Shown here piece after piece: positions 42,892 to 51,451 of a stretch of 64,000 nucleotides of DNA. Every line of letters begins with the position of its first letter. Positions within the stretch are counted from its first letter, which is position 1. The notes below the pieces were generated by a model, which saw only the letters and a list, made by a program, of their open reading frames with translations, did no database searches and was not told the DNA's origin. The position numbers and the translations under genes were made by a program. The stretch is from Bog-473 sp963809715 (GTDB lineage: Bacteria > Actinomycetota > Acidimicrobiia > Acidimicrobiales > RAAP-2): contig CAWEKO010000008.1 of NCBI GenBank assembly GCA_963809715.1, positions 342,519-406,518 of the forward strand, in the 5' to 3' direction.

Positions 42892-44736
42892 GTGAGCTCA
42901 CCCCCCATGCCGATCAGCGGGAACGAAGGCGCCTTCGATCCCTCGGCGCGCTGGTTCCAGCACGCGGTGTTCTACGAGGTGCTCATCCGGGGCTACTACG
43001 ACGCCAACGACGACGGTACCGGGGACCTGCGCGGCCTGCGCGAGAAGCTCGACTACATGGAGTGGCTGGGCATCGACTGCATCTGGATGCTGCCCTTCTA
43101 CCCGTCGCCCTTCCGCGACGGTGGCTATGACATCAGCGACTTCTTCAACGTCCATCCCGACTACGGGACGATCAGCGATCTGGTGGGCTTCTTGGAGGAC
43201 GCACACCGACGCGGTATCCGGGTCATCGCCGATCTCGTCATGAACCACACCAGCGACGAGCACCCGTGGTTCACCGAATCGCGCTCGTCGCGCGACAACG
43301 CCAAGGCCGACTGGTACGTGTGGAACGACGACGACCAGAAATGGCCGGACGCCCGGGTCGTCTTCACCGATGTCGAGCGTTCGAACTGGACCTGGGACGA
43401 CACCCGCCAGCAGTACTACTGGCATCGCTTCTACCACCACCAGCCGGACCTCAACTACGAAAACCCCGAAGTGGCCGACACCATGATCGACCTGGTGCGC
43501 TTCTGGCTCGACCTGGGTTTCGACGGGTTCCGGCTCGACGCCGTGCCCTATCTGTACCAGCGTGACGGCACCTCGGGCGAGCACCTGCCCGAGACCCATG
43601 CGTTCATCAAGCGCATCCGCAAGCAGATCGAGGGCGACTATCCGGGACGGATCCTGCTGGCCGAGGCCAACGGGTGGCCCAGCGACGTGGCCGACTACTT
43701 CGGGGACGGCGACGAGTGTCACCTGTGCTTCCACTTCCCGCTGATGCCCCGCCTCTTCATGGCGGTGCGTCGCGAGCAGCGCTACCCGATCACGGAGATC
43801 CTGGCCCAGACGCCGGCCATCGACGACGCCTGCCAGTGGGCCATCTTCCTGCGCAACCACGACGAGCTCACGCTCGAACAGGTGAGCGACGAGGAGCGCG
43901 ACTACCTCATGGCGGAATACGCCAAGGACCCGCGCATGAAGCGACACATGGGCATCGGGCGCCGTCTGGCCCCCCTGATCGACAACGACCGCCGCACGGC
44001 CGAGCTCCTCTACGCGCTGATCCTGTCGCTGCCGGGCAGCCCGGTCATCTACTACGGCGACGAACTGCTCATGGGGGACAACATCTATCTGGGTGACCGG
44101 GACTCGGTGCGCACGCCCATGCAGTGGTCGCCCGACCGTAACGGCGGGTTCTCGAAGGCCGACTTCGCCCAGCTCTACCTGCCGCCGCTGATGGACCCGG
44201 TCTACGGCTTCAGTGCGCTCAACGCCGAAGCCCAATTGCGGAACCAAGGCTCGTTCCTCCATTGGCTGCGCCGCATGCTCCAAGAGCGCCGCGCCCTGCC
44301 GGTCATGGGGGTGGGTGAAATGGAGGTGCTGCCGTGCGTCAACCCTTCGGTGCTGGCCTACGTGCGCTCCGGTGACGTGGCCGACATCTTGACCACGGCC
44401 CTGCCCGCGGCCAACACCACGGTGCGCTCGTCGCCCGACGGGATGATCGACTGGGGCCACGCGCCCGTGCTGGCCCGCACGGTGCCGGCGGGCAACGAGA
44501 GCGAGGACGACGAGGTGGTCCACCGCCACCAGGCGGTCCTGTGCGTGCACAATCTGAGCCGCTTCGCCCAGCCGGCAGAGCTGGCCCTGGCCAAATGGGC
44601 CGGTTCCACGCCCTACGAGGTCCTCGGTCGCGTACCCTTTCCGATCATCAGCGACGAGCCCTACACCATCACCCTGCCTCCCTACGGCTTCCTCTGGTTC
44701 GACCTCGTCCCCGAGGACAGGCTCGAGGGAACGTGA
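42892..44736 (+). CDS. treS: Trehalose synthase / maltose alpha-D-glucosyltransferase
   Basis: 614 aa GH13 enzyme interconverting maltose and trehalose. Opening block WFQHAVFYEVLIRGYYDAND, nucleophile Asp in GFDGFRLDAVPYLY, acid/base Glu in ILLAEANGWP, transition-state Asp in FLRNHDELTLEQ, and GSPVIYYGDELLMGDNIYLG. The C-terminal beta domain is complete. GTG 42892 lies four bases after the preceding stop; ATG 42907 is an alternative, and neither has a clear ribosome site. GTGA overlap with the maltokinase gene, as in the trehalose-to-glycogen (GlgE) route; glgE is not in the window. Confidence 0.94.
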   Translation: MSSPPMPISGNEGAFDPSARWFQHAVFYEVLIRGYYDANDDGTGDLRGLREKLDYMEWLGIDCIWMLPFYPSPFRDGGYDISDFFNVHPDYGTISDLVGFLEDAHRRGIRVIADLVMNHTSDEHPWFTESRSSRDNAKADWYVWNDDDQKWPDARVVFTDVERSNWTWDDTRQQYYWHRFYHHQPDLNYENPEVADTMIDLVRFWLDLGFDGFRLDAVPYLYQRDGTSGEHLPETHAFIKRIRKQIEGDYPGRILLAEANGWPSDVADYFGDGDECHLCFHFPLMPRLFMAVRREQRYPITEILAQTPAIDDACQWAIFLRNHDELTLEQVSDEERDYLMAEYAKDPRMKRHMGIGRRLAPLIDNDRRTAELLYALILSLPGSPVIYYGDELLMGDNIYLGDRDSVRTPMQWSPDRNGGFSKADFAQLYLPPLMDPVYGFSALNAEAQLRNQGSFLHWLRRMLQERRALPVMGVGEMEVLPCVNPSVLAYVRSGDVADILTTALPAANTTVRSSPDGMIDWGHAPVLARTVPAGNESEDDEVVHRHQAVLCVHNLSRFAQPAELALAKWAGSTPYEVLGRVPFPIISDEPYTITLPPYGFLWFDLVPEDRLEGT

Positions 44737-45959
44737 CCATCGAGCGCGACGACGGTCTGCGCACCCTGGCCTCGACATGGCTGGGACTGCACGGCGTCGC
44801 TGCGCCGGAGCGGGTCGAGATCGTGCGGGACCGGGTGCTGCGCCCGGGACGCCCCGGGCTGCTCGACGTAGTGGCCCGGGTCGACGGCCGCCTGGCCCAC
44901 TTCGTGGTCGGCCTGCGCGGCGTGACCGACGAGCCGCACTTCCTGCGACCCGGCGAGGAGTGCGCCCTGGGCCTCCTCGACGAGGAGGAGGGTCTGGCCG
45001 TCTGTACCGACGCGCTGCGCGACGCCGAGCTCGGCCCGATGCTGCTGGCCACCATCCGCCGGGTGCCGCCCAGGGCGGGACCGGTGGGCGTGCTGCGGGA
45101 CGACGACGACGCGGTGGTGCTCGACTGCGGGGACCGGGGCGACCTCATGGTCTTCCCCTGGCTGGACGACCAACCACGGCCCGACGTCGACCTGATGGTC
45201 GCCCTGGAGGGGGCGGGATTCAACCACGTGGCGGCGCCGCTCGTGCGCTGGGTCGAGGACGAGCGCGATCTGGGCGTGGTGCTCGAGCCGCTGGCCGACC
45301 GCTCGGCCGGGTGGGCATTGGCCCTCACCTCATTGCGTGACTTCTACGCGTCGGGTGGCTCCCCCGAGGCGGCCGGAGGCGACTTCGGCGCTGAGGCCCG
45401 GGAACTCGGCACCATGACGGCGCGCATGCACCTGGCCCTCGACCGCGCCTATCTGCGCCACTCCGAGCCGGTGGTCGACTGGGTGGACGAGGCCGAAGCG
45501 GCCATCGCCGCGGCCGACCCGGCCGTGCTCGACGCGCCGGGCGTGGCCGACCTGATCAAGTGGATCCGCGAATCGGACAGCCGCCTGCCCGTCATCCGCA
45601 CCCACGGGGACTTTCACCTCGGCCGCACGGCCCGCACCGACCAGGGTTGGGTGGTGAGCGACTGCGCCCCGGGTGGGGTGCTCTGGGGTGAGCGCACGCC
45701 GGGTCGGCGTACCCCGCTGGGCGACGTGGCCGACATCCTGTGGTCGATGCACCAGGCGAGCGCCGTGGCGGCCGCCGAGCGGGATCCGGCAGGCCGGCTG
45801 GGCCTGGCCGCACTGGGCCAGGCGTGGGAGACGCGCAACCGCCGGGCCTTCGTGACCGGCTACCTCAACACGCCGGGGATCTCGGGTCTGGTCGGGCCCG
45901 ACCGGGACCTGGTCCGGCGCCTGGTCTCGTTCCTGGAGCTGGCCCGGTCGGTCCGCTGA
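44733..45959 (+). CDS. mak: Maltokinase-like protein
   Basis: 408 aa, APH/choline kinase-like fold, phosphorylating maltose to maltose 1-phosphate with ATP. The catalytic loop is IRTHGDFHLGRTARTDQGWV followed by the metal-binding Asp in VVSDCAPGG. Actinobacterial Mak normally has DFEGEP there, so this copy is divergent. N-terminal cap domain LASTWLGLHG. GTG start within the treS stop (GTGA) couples the two. Convergent with galT, 21 bases apart. Confidence 0.85.
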   Translation: MTIERDDGLRTLASTWLGLHGVAAPERVEIVRDRVLRPGRPGLLDVVARVDGRLAHFVVGLRGVTDEPHFLRPGEECALGLLDEEEGLAVCTDALRDAELGPMLLATIRRVPPRAGPVGVLRDDDDAVVLDCGDRGDLMVFPWLDDQPRPDVDLMVALEGAGFNHVAAPLVRWVEDERDLGVVLEPLADRSAGWALALTSLRDFYASGGSPEAAGGDFGAEARELGTMTARMHLALDRAYLRHSEPVVDWVDEAEAAIAAADPAVLDAPGVADLIKWIRESDSRLPVIRTHGDFHLGRTARTDQGWVVSDCAPGGVLWGERTPGRRTPLGDVADILWSMHQASAVAAAERDPAGRLGLAALGQAWETRNRRAFVTGYLNTPGISGLVGPDRDLVRRLVSFLELARSVR

Positions 45960-45980
45960 GCGCCCCGACCGGCAACGGGC

Positions 45981-46958
45981 TCAGACGAGGGCGTTGACCT
46001 GGAGGGTCTCGGCTGCCTCTTCGGGTGACATCACGTTGATGGCGACACCCGTGCCGAGCTCGAAGCCCGCCGCGGTGGTCGCCTTGGGCCAGACGTGGGC
46101 GTGCCAGTGGTAAGGCTCTCCCACCCGGTAGGGCGCGGAGTGGAAGACGATGTTGTAGGCCACGTCGCCGACGGTCTCGTTCAGCTGGAGCAGGGTACGG
46201 CGCAAGGCCTCGCCCACCGCGATGAGGTCCTCGGTGGGGCTGTGGTGCAGGTGCGGATTGTGCTCGCGCGGCATCACCAGCATTTCGTAGGGCAGTGAAC
46301 TCCAGAAGGGGCAGACCACCACGACGCGATCGTTGGAGTAGATGACGCGTTGCCCGCTGTCCTCCTCTGCCTCGATGGTTGTGCAGAGGAGGCAGGAACC
46401 CACGAAGCGGGCGAAGCGGGCCTGCTCCTCGGCCAGCTCGCGCGGGATGAAGGACATCCCCAGCAGCTGCCCGTGCGGGTGCTCGAGCGACGCCCCCGCC
46501 TCGCGGCCCGAGTTCACGATGGCCTGGGTGTAACGGATGTTCGGTTGTGAGGCATGCTCCTCGATCCGGTCCCGGAGCGCCGCCATGACCAGTTCGACCT
46601 GTTCCTGGCTGAGTTGGCCCAGAGTGAGGTCGTGCTCGGGCGAGAAGATCAGGATCTCGTGGATGCCGCCGGCCGAGGCCTGGGTGAAGACGGGGCCGCG
46701 GTTGGCCACCACGAAGGGCTCGTCACCGTCGAAGGCGGGGTAGAGGTTGGGCACCACCCGCACGAGCCAGCTGCCCGTCGGCCCGTAGGTCTCGAGCGCC
46801 GGCGGGGTCTCCTCCTCGTTGCCCGGGCAAAATGGGCACGGCCGGTCGAGGGTGTCGGGCACGTGGGAGCGGGTCACGAACGAGTAGGGCCGCTCGGCAC
46901 GGCCGGGGCTGACCACCACCCAACGACCGGACAGCGGATCGAGTCGGAGCTGGTTCAT
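45981..46958 (-). CDS. galT: Galactose-1-phosphate uridylyltransferase
   Basis: 325 aa HIT-superfamily enzyme of the Leloir pathway. Zinc site CPFCPGNE, the nucleophilic His region LEHPHGQLLGM, and the second domain ending YHWHAHVWPK. The opening LRLDPLSGRWVVVSPGRAERP is typical. Transfers UMP between UDP-glucose and galactose 1-phosphate; no galK or galE is adjacent, so it may instead act on another sugar phosphate. ATG at 46958, no clear ribosome site. Confidence 0.92.
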   Translation of the reverse strand: MNQLRLDPLSGRWVVVSPGRAERPYSFVTRSHVPDTLDRPCPFCPGNEEETPPALETYGPTGSWLVRVVPNLYPAFDGDEPFVVANRGPVFTQASAGGIHEILIFSPEHDLTLGQLSQEQVELVMAALRDRIEEHASQPNIRYTQAIVNSGREAGASLEHPHGQLLGMSFIPRELAEEQARFARFVGSCLLCTTIEAEEDSGQRVIYSNDRVVVVCPFWSSLPYEMLVMPREHNPHLHHSPTEDLIAVGEALRRTLLQLNETVGDVAYNIVFHSAPYRVGEPYHWHAHVWPKATTAAGFELGTGVAINVMSPEEAAETLQVNALV

Positions 46959-47098
46959 CGGTGCACTCGCAGCCGTGGTTCCGCCGTTGTTTCACGAAGC
47001 TTCATCATTTCTCCTCCTCTTACGGTACAGGGTGGGCCGGCCGAGATGACGCCACGGTCACGAAGGCTTCACCGACGCCGGACCGGTCATGGGAGAAC

Positions 47099-47602
47099 AT
47101 GTCGGGCATGCACCACCAGCCCGCCGGCGCCGCCTTCGACATCGTGCTCCTGTTCCATGTGGTGTGCGTGGTGGTCGGGCTCGTCACCACGGTCACGGCA
47201 GCGGCCACCGCCGCCCGTCTGCGCCGGCTCCTCGTCACGTCGGTGCCGCTGCCCGTGCCGGTGCGGCGCTATTTCCGCCCCGGGTTCAACTGGGCCGGCC
47301 GCGCCATCTGGGGCATCCCGGTCTTCGGCTTCGCGCTCCTGGCCATGAGTCAGGGGGCCTACGGCCTCGGCGACGGCTGGGTCGTGGGCGGGCTGGTCAT
47401 CTTCGTGGTGGTGGCCCTGCTGGCGGAGGGCGTGCTCTATCCGGCGGAGCGCCGGGTCCAGGTCGCGCTGGGATCCGACGAGAGCGGCCCGGTCTCGGAT
47501 GGGGCTGCGACCGGGCGCGACGCCACCGTGATGGTGCGGGCGGGCGCCGCCGTCATCGTGCTCTTGCTGCTCGGCACCGCGTTGATGATCGCCCAGCCCT
47601 GA
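47099..47602 (+). CDS. Four-helix membrane protein, function unknown
   Basis: 167 aa with four predicted membrane helices: AFDIVLLFHVVCVVVGLVTT, AIWGIPVFGFALLAMSQGAY, GWVVGGLVIFVVVALLAEGV and AAVIVLLLLGTALMIAQP. The layout resembles small predicted integral membrane proteins of the DUF2269 kind; that link is tentative. ATG 47099 has GGGAG three bases upstream; ATG 47108 is a possible alternative. It stands alone, convergent with the sulfur genes. Confidence 0.65.
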   Translation: MSGMHHQPAGAAFDIVLLFHVVCVVVGLVTTVTAAATAARLRRLLVTSVPLPVPVRRYFRPGFNWAGRAIWGIPVFGFALLAMSQGAYGLGDGWVVGGLVIFVVVALLAEGVLYPAERRVQVALGSDESGPVSDGAATGRDATVMVRAGAAVIVLLLLGTALMIAQP

Positions 47603-47610
47603 CGCGACGA

Positions 47611-47637
47611 GGACGCGACCCGGGCCGGATCGCGTCC
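47611..47637. terminator. Hairpin between convergent genes
   Basis: Perfect eight-pair stem GGACGCGA / TCGCGTCC around an 11-base GC-rich loop. It lies directly after the membrane protein stop and before the end of the converging siroheme gene. Confidence 0.5.
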
Positions 47638-47690
47638 TGGCTCCAGTGGGTCGGGTGGGGCGACACCGGAAAGGACAGGGGCGAGCGCTG

Positions 47691-48335
47691 TCAGTCGGAG
47701 GTCGCGCGGTGCAGAACGGCGCGGGCTTTGTCGAGGTCACCGGCACGCACGAGCGACGGAAGTTCACCGTCGAGGAGTGTGGCCCAGTCGACGGTGTCGC
47801 TCCGTCTCCCCTCGGCGCGCAGTTGCTGTCTGGTCTCGTCGAGCAGTCGGGCCAACGTGTCGAGACCGCCCCCGCAGGACGCGGCAAGGCGGCTCCGGAG
47901 CCACGCGGCCAGCGCGGGGCTCAACCCGGCCGTCGACACCGCGATGGTGACCGCGCCGTCGCGGTGGACGGCCGGGAGGATGAACGAGCAGTGCGCCGGG
48001 TCGTCGGCGCTGTTCACCCACACGCCTGCCGCATCCGCCTCGGCCGCGACGGCGCCGTCCACGGCGGGATCACCGGTGGCGGTGACGACGAGCCGGAAGC
48101 CGGCGACGTCGTCGGGCTGGAAGGTCCGCGGCTCGAGCGCCTCCAACCGGGAGGCCAGGGACCTCATCTCCTCGCTGATGTCGGGGGCGATCACGGTGAC
48201 CCGAGCGCCGCTGTCGAGCAGGCCGCGCACCTTGCGCGTTGCCACTGCACCGGCACCGACGACGAGGCAGGGCCGGTTCGAGAGATCGAGCGAGATCGGG
48301 TAGTAGGAGGGCGGGCCGGCGGGCTCGTCAGTCAT
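47691..48335 (-). CDS. Precorrin-2 dehydrogenase/ferrochelatase-type siroheme synthase N-domain (CysG N-terminal, Met8-like)
   Basis: 214 aa. Rossmann loop CLVVGAGAVATRKVRGLLDSG, catalytic Asp region VNSADDPAHCSFILPA, and the dimerisation tail. It makes sirohydrochlorin from precorrin-2 and may insert iron, supplying siroheme for the sulfite reductase encoded across the divergent promoter. The SUMT methylase half of CysG is absent and must be elsewhere. ATG 48335 overlaps the end of cysN by eight bases, which makes it the last gene of the cysD-cysN operon. An earlier start (48377) would lie deeper in cysN. Confidence 0.9.
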   Translation of the reverse strand: MTDEPAGPPSYYPISLDLSNRPCLVVGAGAVATRKVRGLLDSGARVTVIAPDISEEMRSLASRLEALEPRTFQPDDVAGFRLVVTATGDPAVDGAVAAEADAAGVWVNSADDPAHCSFILPAVHRDGAVTIAVSTAGLSPALAAWLRSRLAASCGGGLDTLARLLDETRQQLRAEGRRSDTVDWATLLDGELPSLVRAGDLDKARAVLHRATSD

Positions 48336-49644
48336 GGAGCCGGGGTGGCCCGACCATGCCCGCCGCGATGGTGGCAAAGCTGAGATCGTCGATCAGGACG
48401 AAGCTGCCGGTGATGCGGTCCGATTCGTACGGGTCGACGGCGAGGGGCGTCGCCGTGCGCAGCGTGACCACGCCGATCTCGTTCTCGCGTAGTTCGGTGG
48501 CGTCGCTCACGTGGAGCTCGTTGACGTCGAAGGTGCCGTTGACCCGCTCGACGACGACCGGGGTGACCCGGGTGGTGTGCTTGAGCCGGAGCCGGTCGCC
48601 CGCCTTGAGCGGCCGTTCCTGGAACCAGCACACGGTGGCGTCGAATACCTCCTTGACCTCGGGAGGTGCCTCTGCGGCGGCAATCAGATCGCCCCGGGAC
48701 ACGTCGAGGTGGTCGGCCAGCTTGAGCGAGATGGACTGGCCCACCTCGGCCCGCTGGAGCGGGCCGTCGGCCGTCTCCAAGGCCCGCACTGTCGTATGGG
48801 CGCCCTGAGGCAGGACCACGACGCGGTCTCCGACCCGGAACGGCCCGCCGTTCACCATGCCGGCGTACGTCCGCCCGCCCCCGGGCTGGCGCAGCACCCA
48901 CTGCACGGGGAGGCGGGCCCCACTGCCTCGGCCGACGCCGTGCTGGGCGGCCCAGCCTCCGGCCGTGGCCGACTCCAGGGCATCGAGCACGGTGGGCCCG
49001 TCGTACCAGGGCGCGGCGTCCGACCGCTCCACCACGTTGTCGCCCTCGAGCGCGGAGATCGGGATCACGGTGCAGGAGGTGATCCCGAGGCGGTGGGCCA
49101 GCGCTTCCATGTCGTCGACGATGCGCTGGTAGGCCGACCGATCCCACTCGACCAGGTCCATTTTGTTGGCGCAGACGACGAGCTGGTCGACGCCGAGGAG
49201 GGCCGCGATGCAGATGTGTCGCCGCGACTGCTCGCGCAGGCCGGCCGTGGCGTCGACCAGGACGAGGGCGAGGTCGGCCGTCGACGCTCCCGTGGCCATG
49301 TTGCGCGTGTACTGGACGTGCCCGGGACAGTCCGCGATGACGAACTTGCGATGGGGGGTGGCGGCGTAGCGATATGCCACGTCGATGGTGATGCCCTGCT
49401 CGCGCTCGGCCCGCAGGCCGTCGGTCACGAACGAGAGGTCGACCTCACCCAGGCCGCGGCGCTCGCTCGCCGTCTCGATGGCGGTCAGCTGGTCGTCGAA
49501 GAGCTGGCGGGTGTCGAAGAGGAGCCGGCCGATGAGCGTGCTCTTGCCGTCGTCCACCGATCCGATCGTGGCGAACCGGAGGAGATCCATGGTGTCGGCG
49601 CCGAGCTCGGCGCCGGCCGGCGGCGCGCCGGGCAAGGTGGACAT
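48328..49644 (-). CDS. cysN: Sulfate adenylyltransferase, GTPase subunit
   Basis: 438 aa EF-Tu-like GTPase that drives APS formation by CysD. G1 SVDDGKSTLIGRLLFDT, G3 DCPGHVQYTRNM, G4 CANKMDLVEWD. Two beta-barrel domains follow. No CysC (APS kinase) fusion is present, which fits direct use of APS by the CysH next door. ATG 49644 lies four bases downstream of the cysD stop. The long open extension upstream is antisense-like read-through of cysD. Confidence 0.95.
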   Translation of the reverse strand: MSTLPGAPPAGAELGADTMDLLRFATIGSVDDGKSTLIGRLLFDTRQLFDDQLTAIETASERRGLGEVDLSFVTDGLRAEREQGITIDVAYRYAATPHRKFVIADCPGHVQYTRNMATGASTADLALVLVDATAGLREQSRRHICIAALLGVDQLVVCANKMDLVEWDRSAYQRIVDDMEALAHRLGITSCTVIPISALEGDNVVERSDAAPWYDGPTVLDALESATAGGWAAQHGVGRGSGARLPVQWVLRQPGGGRTYAGMVNGGPFRVGDRVVVLPQGAHTTVRALETADGPLQRAEVGQSISLKLADHLDVSRGDLIAAAEAPPEVKEVFDATVCWFQERPLKAGDRLRLKHTTRVTPVVVERVNGTFDVNELHVSDATELRENEIGVVTLRTATPLAVDPYESDRITGSFVLIDDLSFATIAAGMVGPPRLHD

Positions 49645-49648
49645 GGGA

Positions 49649-50641
49649 CTAGAAATATCCCTCGCGCTTGCGGTCCTCCATGGACGTCTCCGAGAAGCGG
49701 TCGTCGGCCCTGGTGGCCCCCCGCTCCGAGATGCGCGAACCGGCCACCTCGCGGATGATCTCCTCGACCGTGTCGGCACCCGAGCGCACGGCCCCGGTGC
49801 AGGTGGCATCGCCGACGGTCCGGAAGCGCACCGTCTCCTTGCGGACCTCCTCGGTTCCCTGCGGGCTGACCCACTCGCTGAGGGCGAGCAACATGCCGTC
49901 GCGCTCGACGACCTCGCGCTCGTGCGCGTAGTAGATCGCCGGCAGGTCGATTCGCTCCCGCCGGATGTACTGCCAGATGTCGAGCTCGGTCCAGTCGGAG
50001 AGCGGGAAGGCGCGCAGGTGCTCACCGGGACGCACCGTGCCCTGATAGAGCTGCCAGAGCTCGGGTCGCTGGCGCTTGGGGTCCCACTGACCGAACGAGT
50101 CACGGAAGGAGAGCACGCGCTCCTTGGCCCGGGCCTTGTCCTCGTCGCGGCGGGCACCGCCGAAGGCGGCGTCGAACCCGTTCGCGTTGATGGCGTCGAG
50201 CAAGGTGGTCGTCTGCAAGCGGTTGCGCGAGCCGTCGGGGCCAGGGTCGGCCACCCGGCCCTGGTCGATCGACTCTTGGACGCTGGCGACCAGCAGTCGA
50301 GCACCGATCGACTCCACCTGGGCGTCCCGGTAGGAGAGGACCTCGGGAAAGTTGTGGCCCGTGTCCACATGCATGACCGGAAACGGGATCCGTCCCGGGG
50401 CGAACGCCTTGGCGGCCAGGTGGAGCAGCACGGCCGAGTCCTTCCCCCCGCTAAAAAGGAGGACGGGACGCTCCGACTCGGCCGCCACCTCGCGGATGAT
50501 GAAGATGGCCAGTGACTCGAGGAGGTCGAGGTGCCCCAGGGGGTGCTCCACTGGCCTGACCAGGGGCGTCACAGATGCGCTCCCCTGCGAGCTGGGGGTT
50601 GCGCTGGGGTGGGCGGGGCGGAGGGCGGCAGCGGTGTCCAT
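49649..50641 (-). CDS. cysD: Sulfate adenylyltransferase, catalytic subunit
   Basis: 330 aa N-type ATP pyrophosphatase. PP-loop LLFSGGKDSAVLLHLA, MHVDTGHNFPEVL, GARRDEDKARAKER, and the terminal block REGYF. Joins sulfate to AMP to give APS. The N-terminal 35 residues (Ser/Pro/Ala-rich) are an unusual addition; start ATG 50641 has AGAGGT three bases upstream. First gene of the minus-strand arm of the sulfur locus, with the inverted repeat at 50656-50674 directly upstream of its start. Confidence 0.95.
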   Translation of the reverse strand: MDTAAALRPAHPSATPSSQGSASVTPLVRPVEHPLGHLDLLESLAIFIIREVAAESERPVLLFSGGKDSAVLLHLAAKAFAPGRIPFPVMHVDTGHNFPEVLSYRDAQVESIGARLLVASVQESIDQGRVADPGPDGSRNRLQTTTLLDAINANGFDAAFGGARRDEDKARAKERVLSFRDSFGQWDPKRQRPELWQLYQGTVRPGEHLRAFPLSDWTELDIWQYIRRERIDLPAIYYAHEREVVERDGMLLALSEWVSPQGTEEVRKETVRFRTVGDATCTGAVRSGADTVEEIIREVAGSRISERGATRADDRFSETSMEDRKREGYF

Positions 50642-50655
50642 GGGACCTCTCGATT

Positions 50656-50674
50656 TATGACCTGTTTGGTCATA
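50656..50674. promoter_or_regulatory. Candidate operator of the divergent sulfur locus
   Basis: Perfect inverted repeat TATGACC-tgttt-GGTCATA, 14 bases upstream of the cysD start on one side and about 97 before cysH on the other. A TATACT hexamer (50675-50680) abuts it on the plus strand. A repressor here could block both arms. I cannot name the regulator; no regulator gene lies in the locus. Confidence 0.6.
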
Positions 50675-50770
50675 TATACTAACGCTCGTATTCGGACGTG
50701 CGTCAAGCGCCGGCGACGGGTCACGGGACCCCGGATCGCCCCATATCGGCCCCATTGGAAGGTGAAGACG

Positions 50771-51451
50771 GTGACGGAGACCAGAGTGAGGGATCAGCTG
50801 TGGACGGCCGAGGAGTTGGCGGAAGTCAGCGAGGAATTCGAGGGGGCGCCGCCGAGCTCCGTCATCCGTTGGGCGGCCGAGAATTTCGGTGAGTCCCTGG
50901 TCCTGGCGGCGTCCTTCGAGGACATCGTGCTCGTCGACCTGGCCACCAAGGTCGTGCCCGGCATCGAAGTCATCTTCCTCGACACCGAGGCGCACTTTCC
51001 CGAGACGCTGTCGTTCGTCGAGCAGGTGCGGGCACGCTACGACCTCAACCTGACGGTGACCAAGCCCGGACCCGAGGCCGCGGCGCACCCCTGCGGTTCG
51101 GAGAATTGCTGCCAGTTCCGCAAGGTCGAACCGCTCCGGCGGGCCGTGGCGGGCAAGGCCGCCTGGCTGACCTCCTTGAAGCGGTCGGACGGACCGACCA
51201 GGGCGGACGCTCCAGTCGTCAGCTGGGATACGTCGTTCGGCCTGGTCAAGATCAATCCGCTCGCGACCTGGACGGATGCAGACGTCAAGACCTACCTGGC
51301 CGACCACGAGCTGCCGGAGCACCCACTGGTGTCGCGCGGTTACCTCTCCATCGGCTGCGCGCCGACGACCCGACCGGTGGCCGACGGCGAGGATCCCCGG
51401 GCGGGACGCTGGGCCGGGCTCGACAAATCCGAGTGTGGCCTGCACGTCTAG
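50771..51451 (+). CDS. cysH: Adenylylsulfate (APS) reductase with a missing cluster cysteine
   Basis: 226 aa. Reduces APS to sulfite. PP-loop variant LAASFEDIVLVDL, DTEAHFPETLSFV, the cluster pair ENCCQFRKVEPL (Cys113-Cys114), and the catalytic cysteine in DKSECGLHV (Cys222). The Cys pair marks the iron-sulfur APS type rather than the PAPS type. The third and fourth ligands are normally CAPC; here the sequence reads GCAPTTRPV (Cys196, Thr199), so one [4Fe-4S] ligand is replaced. GTG 50771 has GGAAGG eight bases upstream. TAG overlaps the GTG of the sulfite reductase. Confidence 0.93.
   Translation: MTETRVRDQLWTAEELAEVSEEFEGAPPSSVIRWAAENFGESLVLAASFEDIVLVDLATKVVPGIEVIFLDTEAHFPETLSFVEQVRARYDLNLTVTKPGPEAAAHPCGSENCCQFRKVEPLRRAVAGKAAWLTSLKRSDGPTRADAPVVSWDTSFGLVKINPLATWTDADVKTYLADHELPEHPLVSRGYLSIGCAPTTRPVADGEDPRAGRWAGLDKSECGLHV

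Noticed and set aside
39750..42908. Very long minus-strand open frame (1052 codons) opposite murA, meaB and the enoyl-CoA hydratase
   Set aside because: High-GC antisense shadow: the plus strand encodes complete known enzymes; the antisense protein is His/Gly/Arg-rich without family motifs.
44733..45959. Aminoglycoside phosphotransferase (resistance gene)
   Set aside because: The APH-like fold is shared, but the overlap with treS and the cap domain point to maltokinase.
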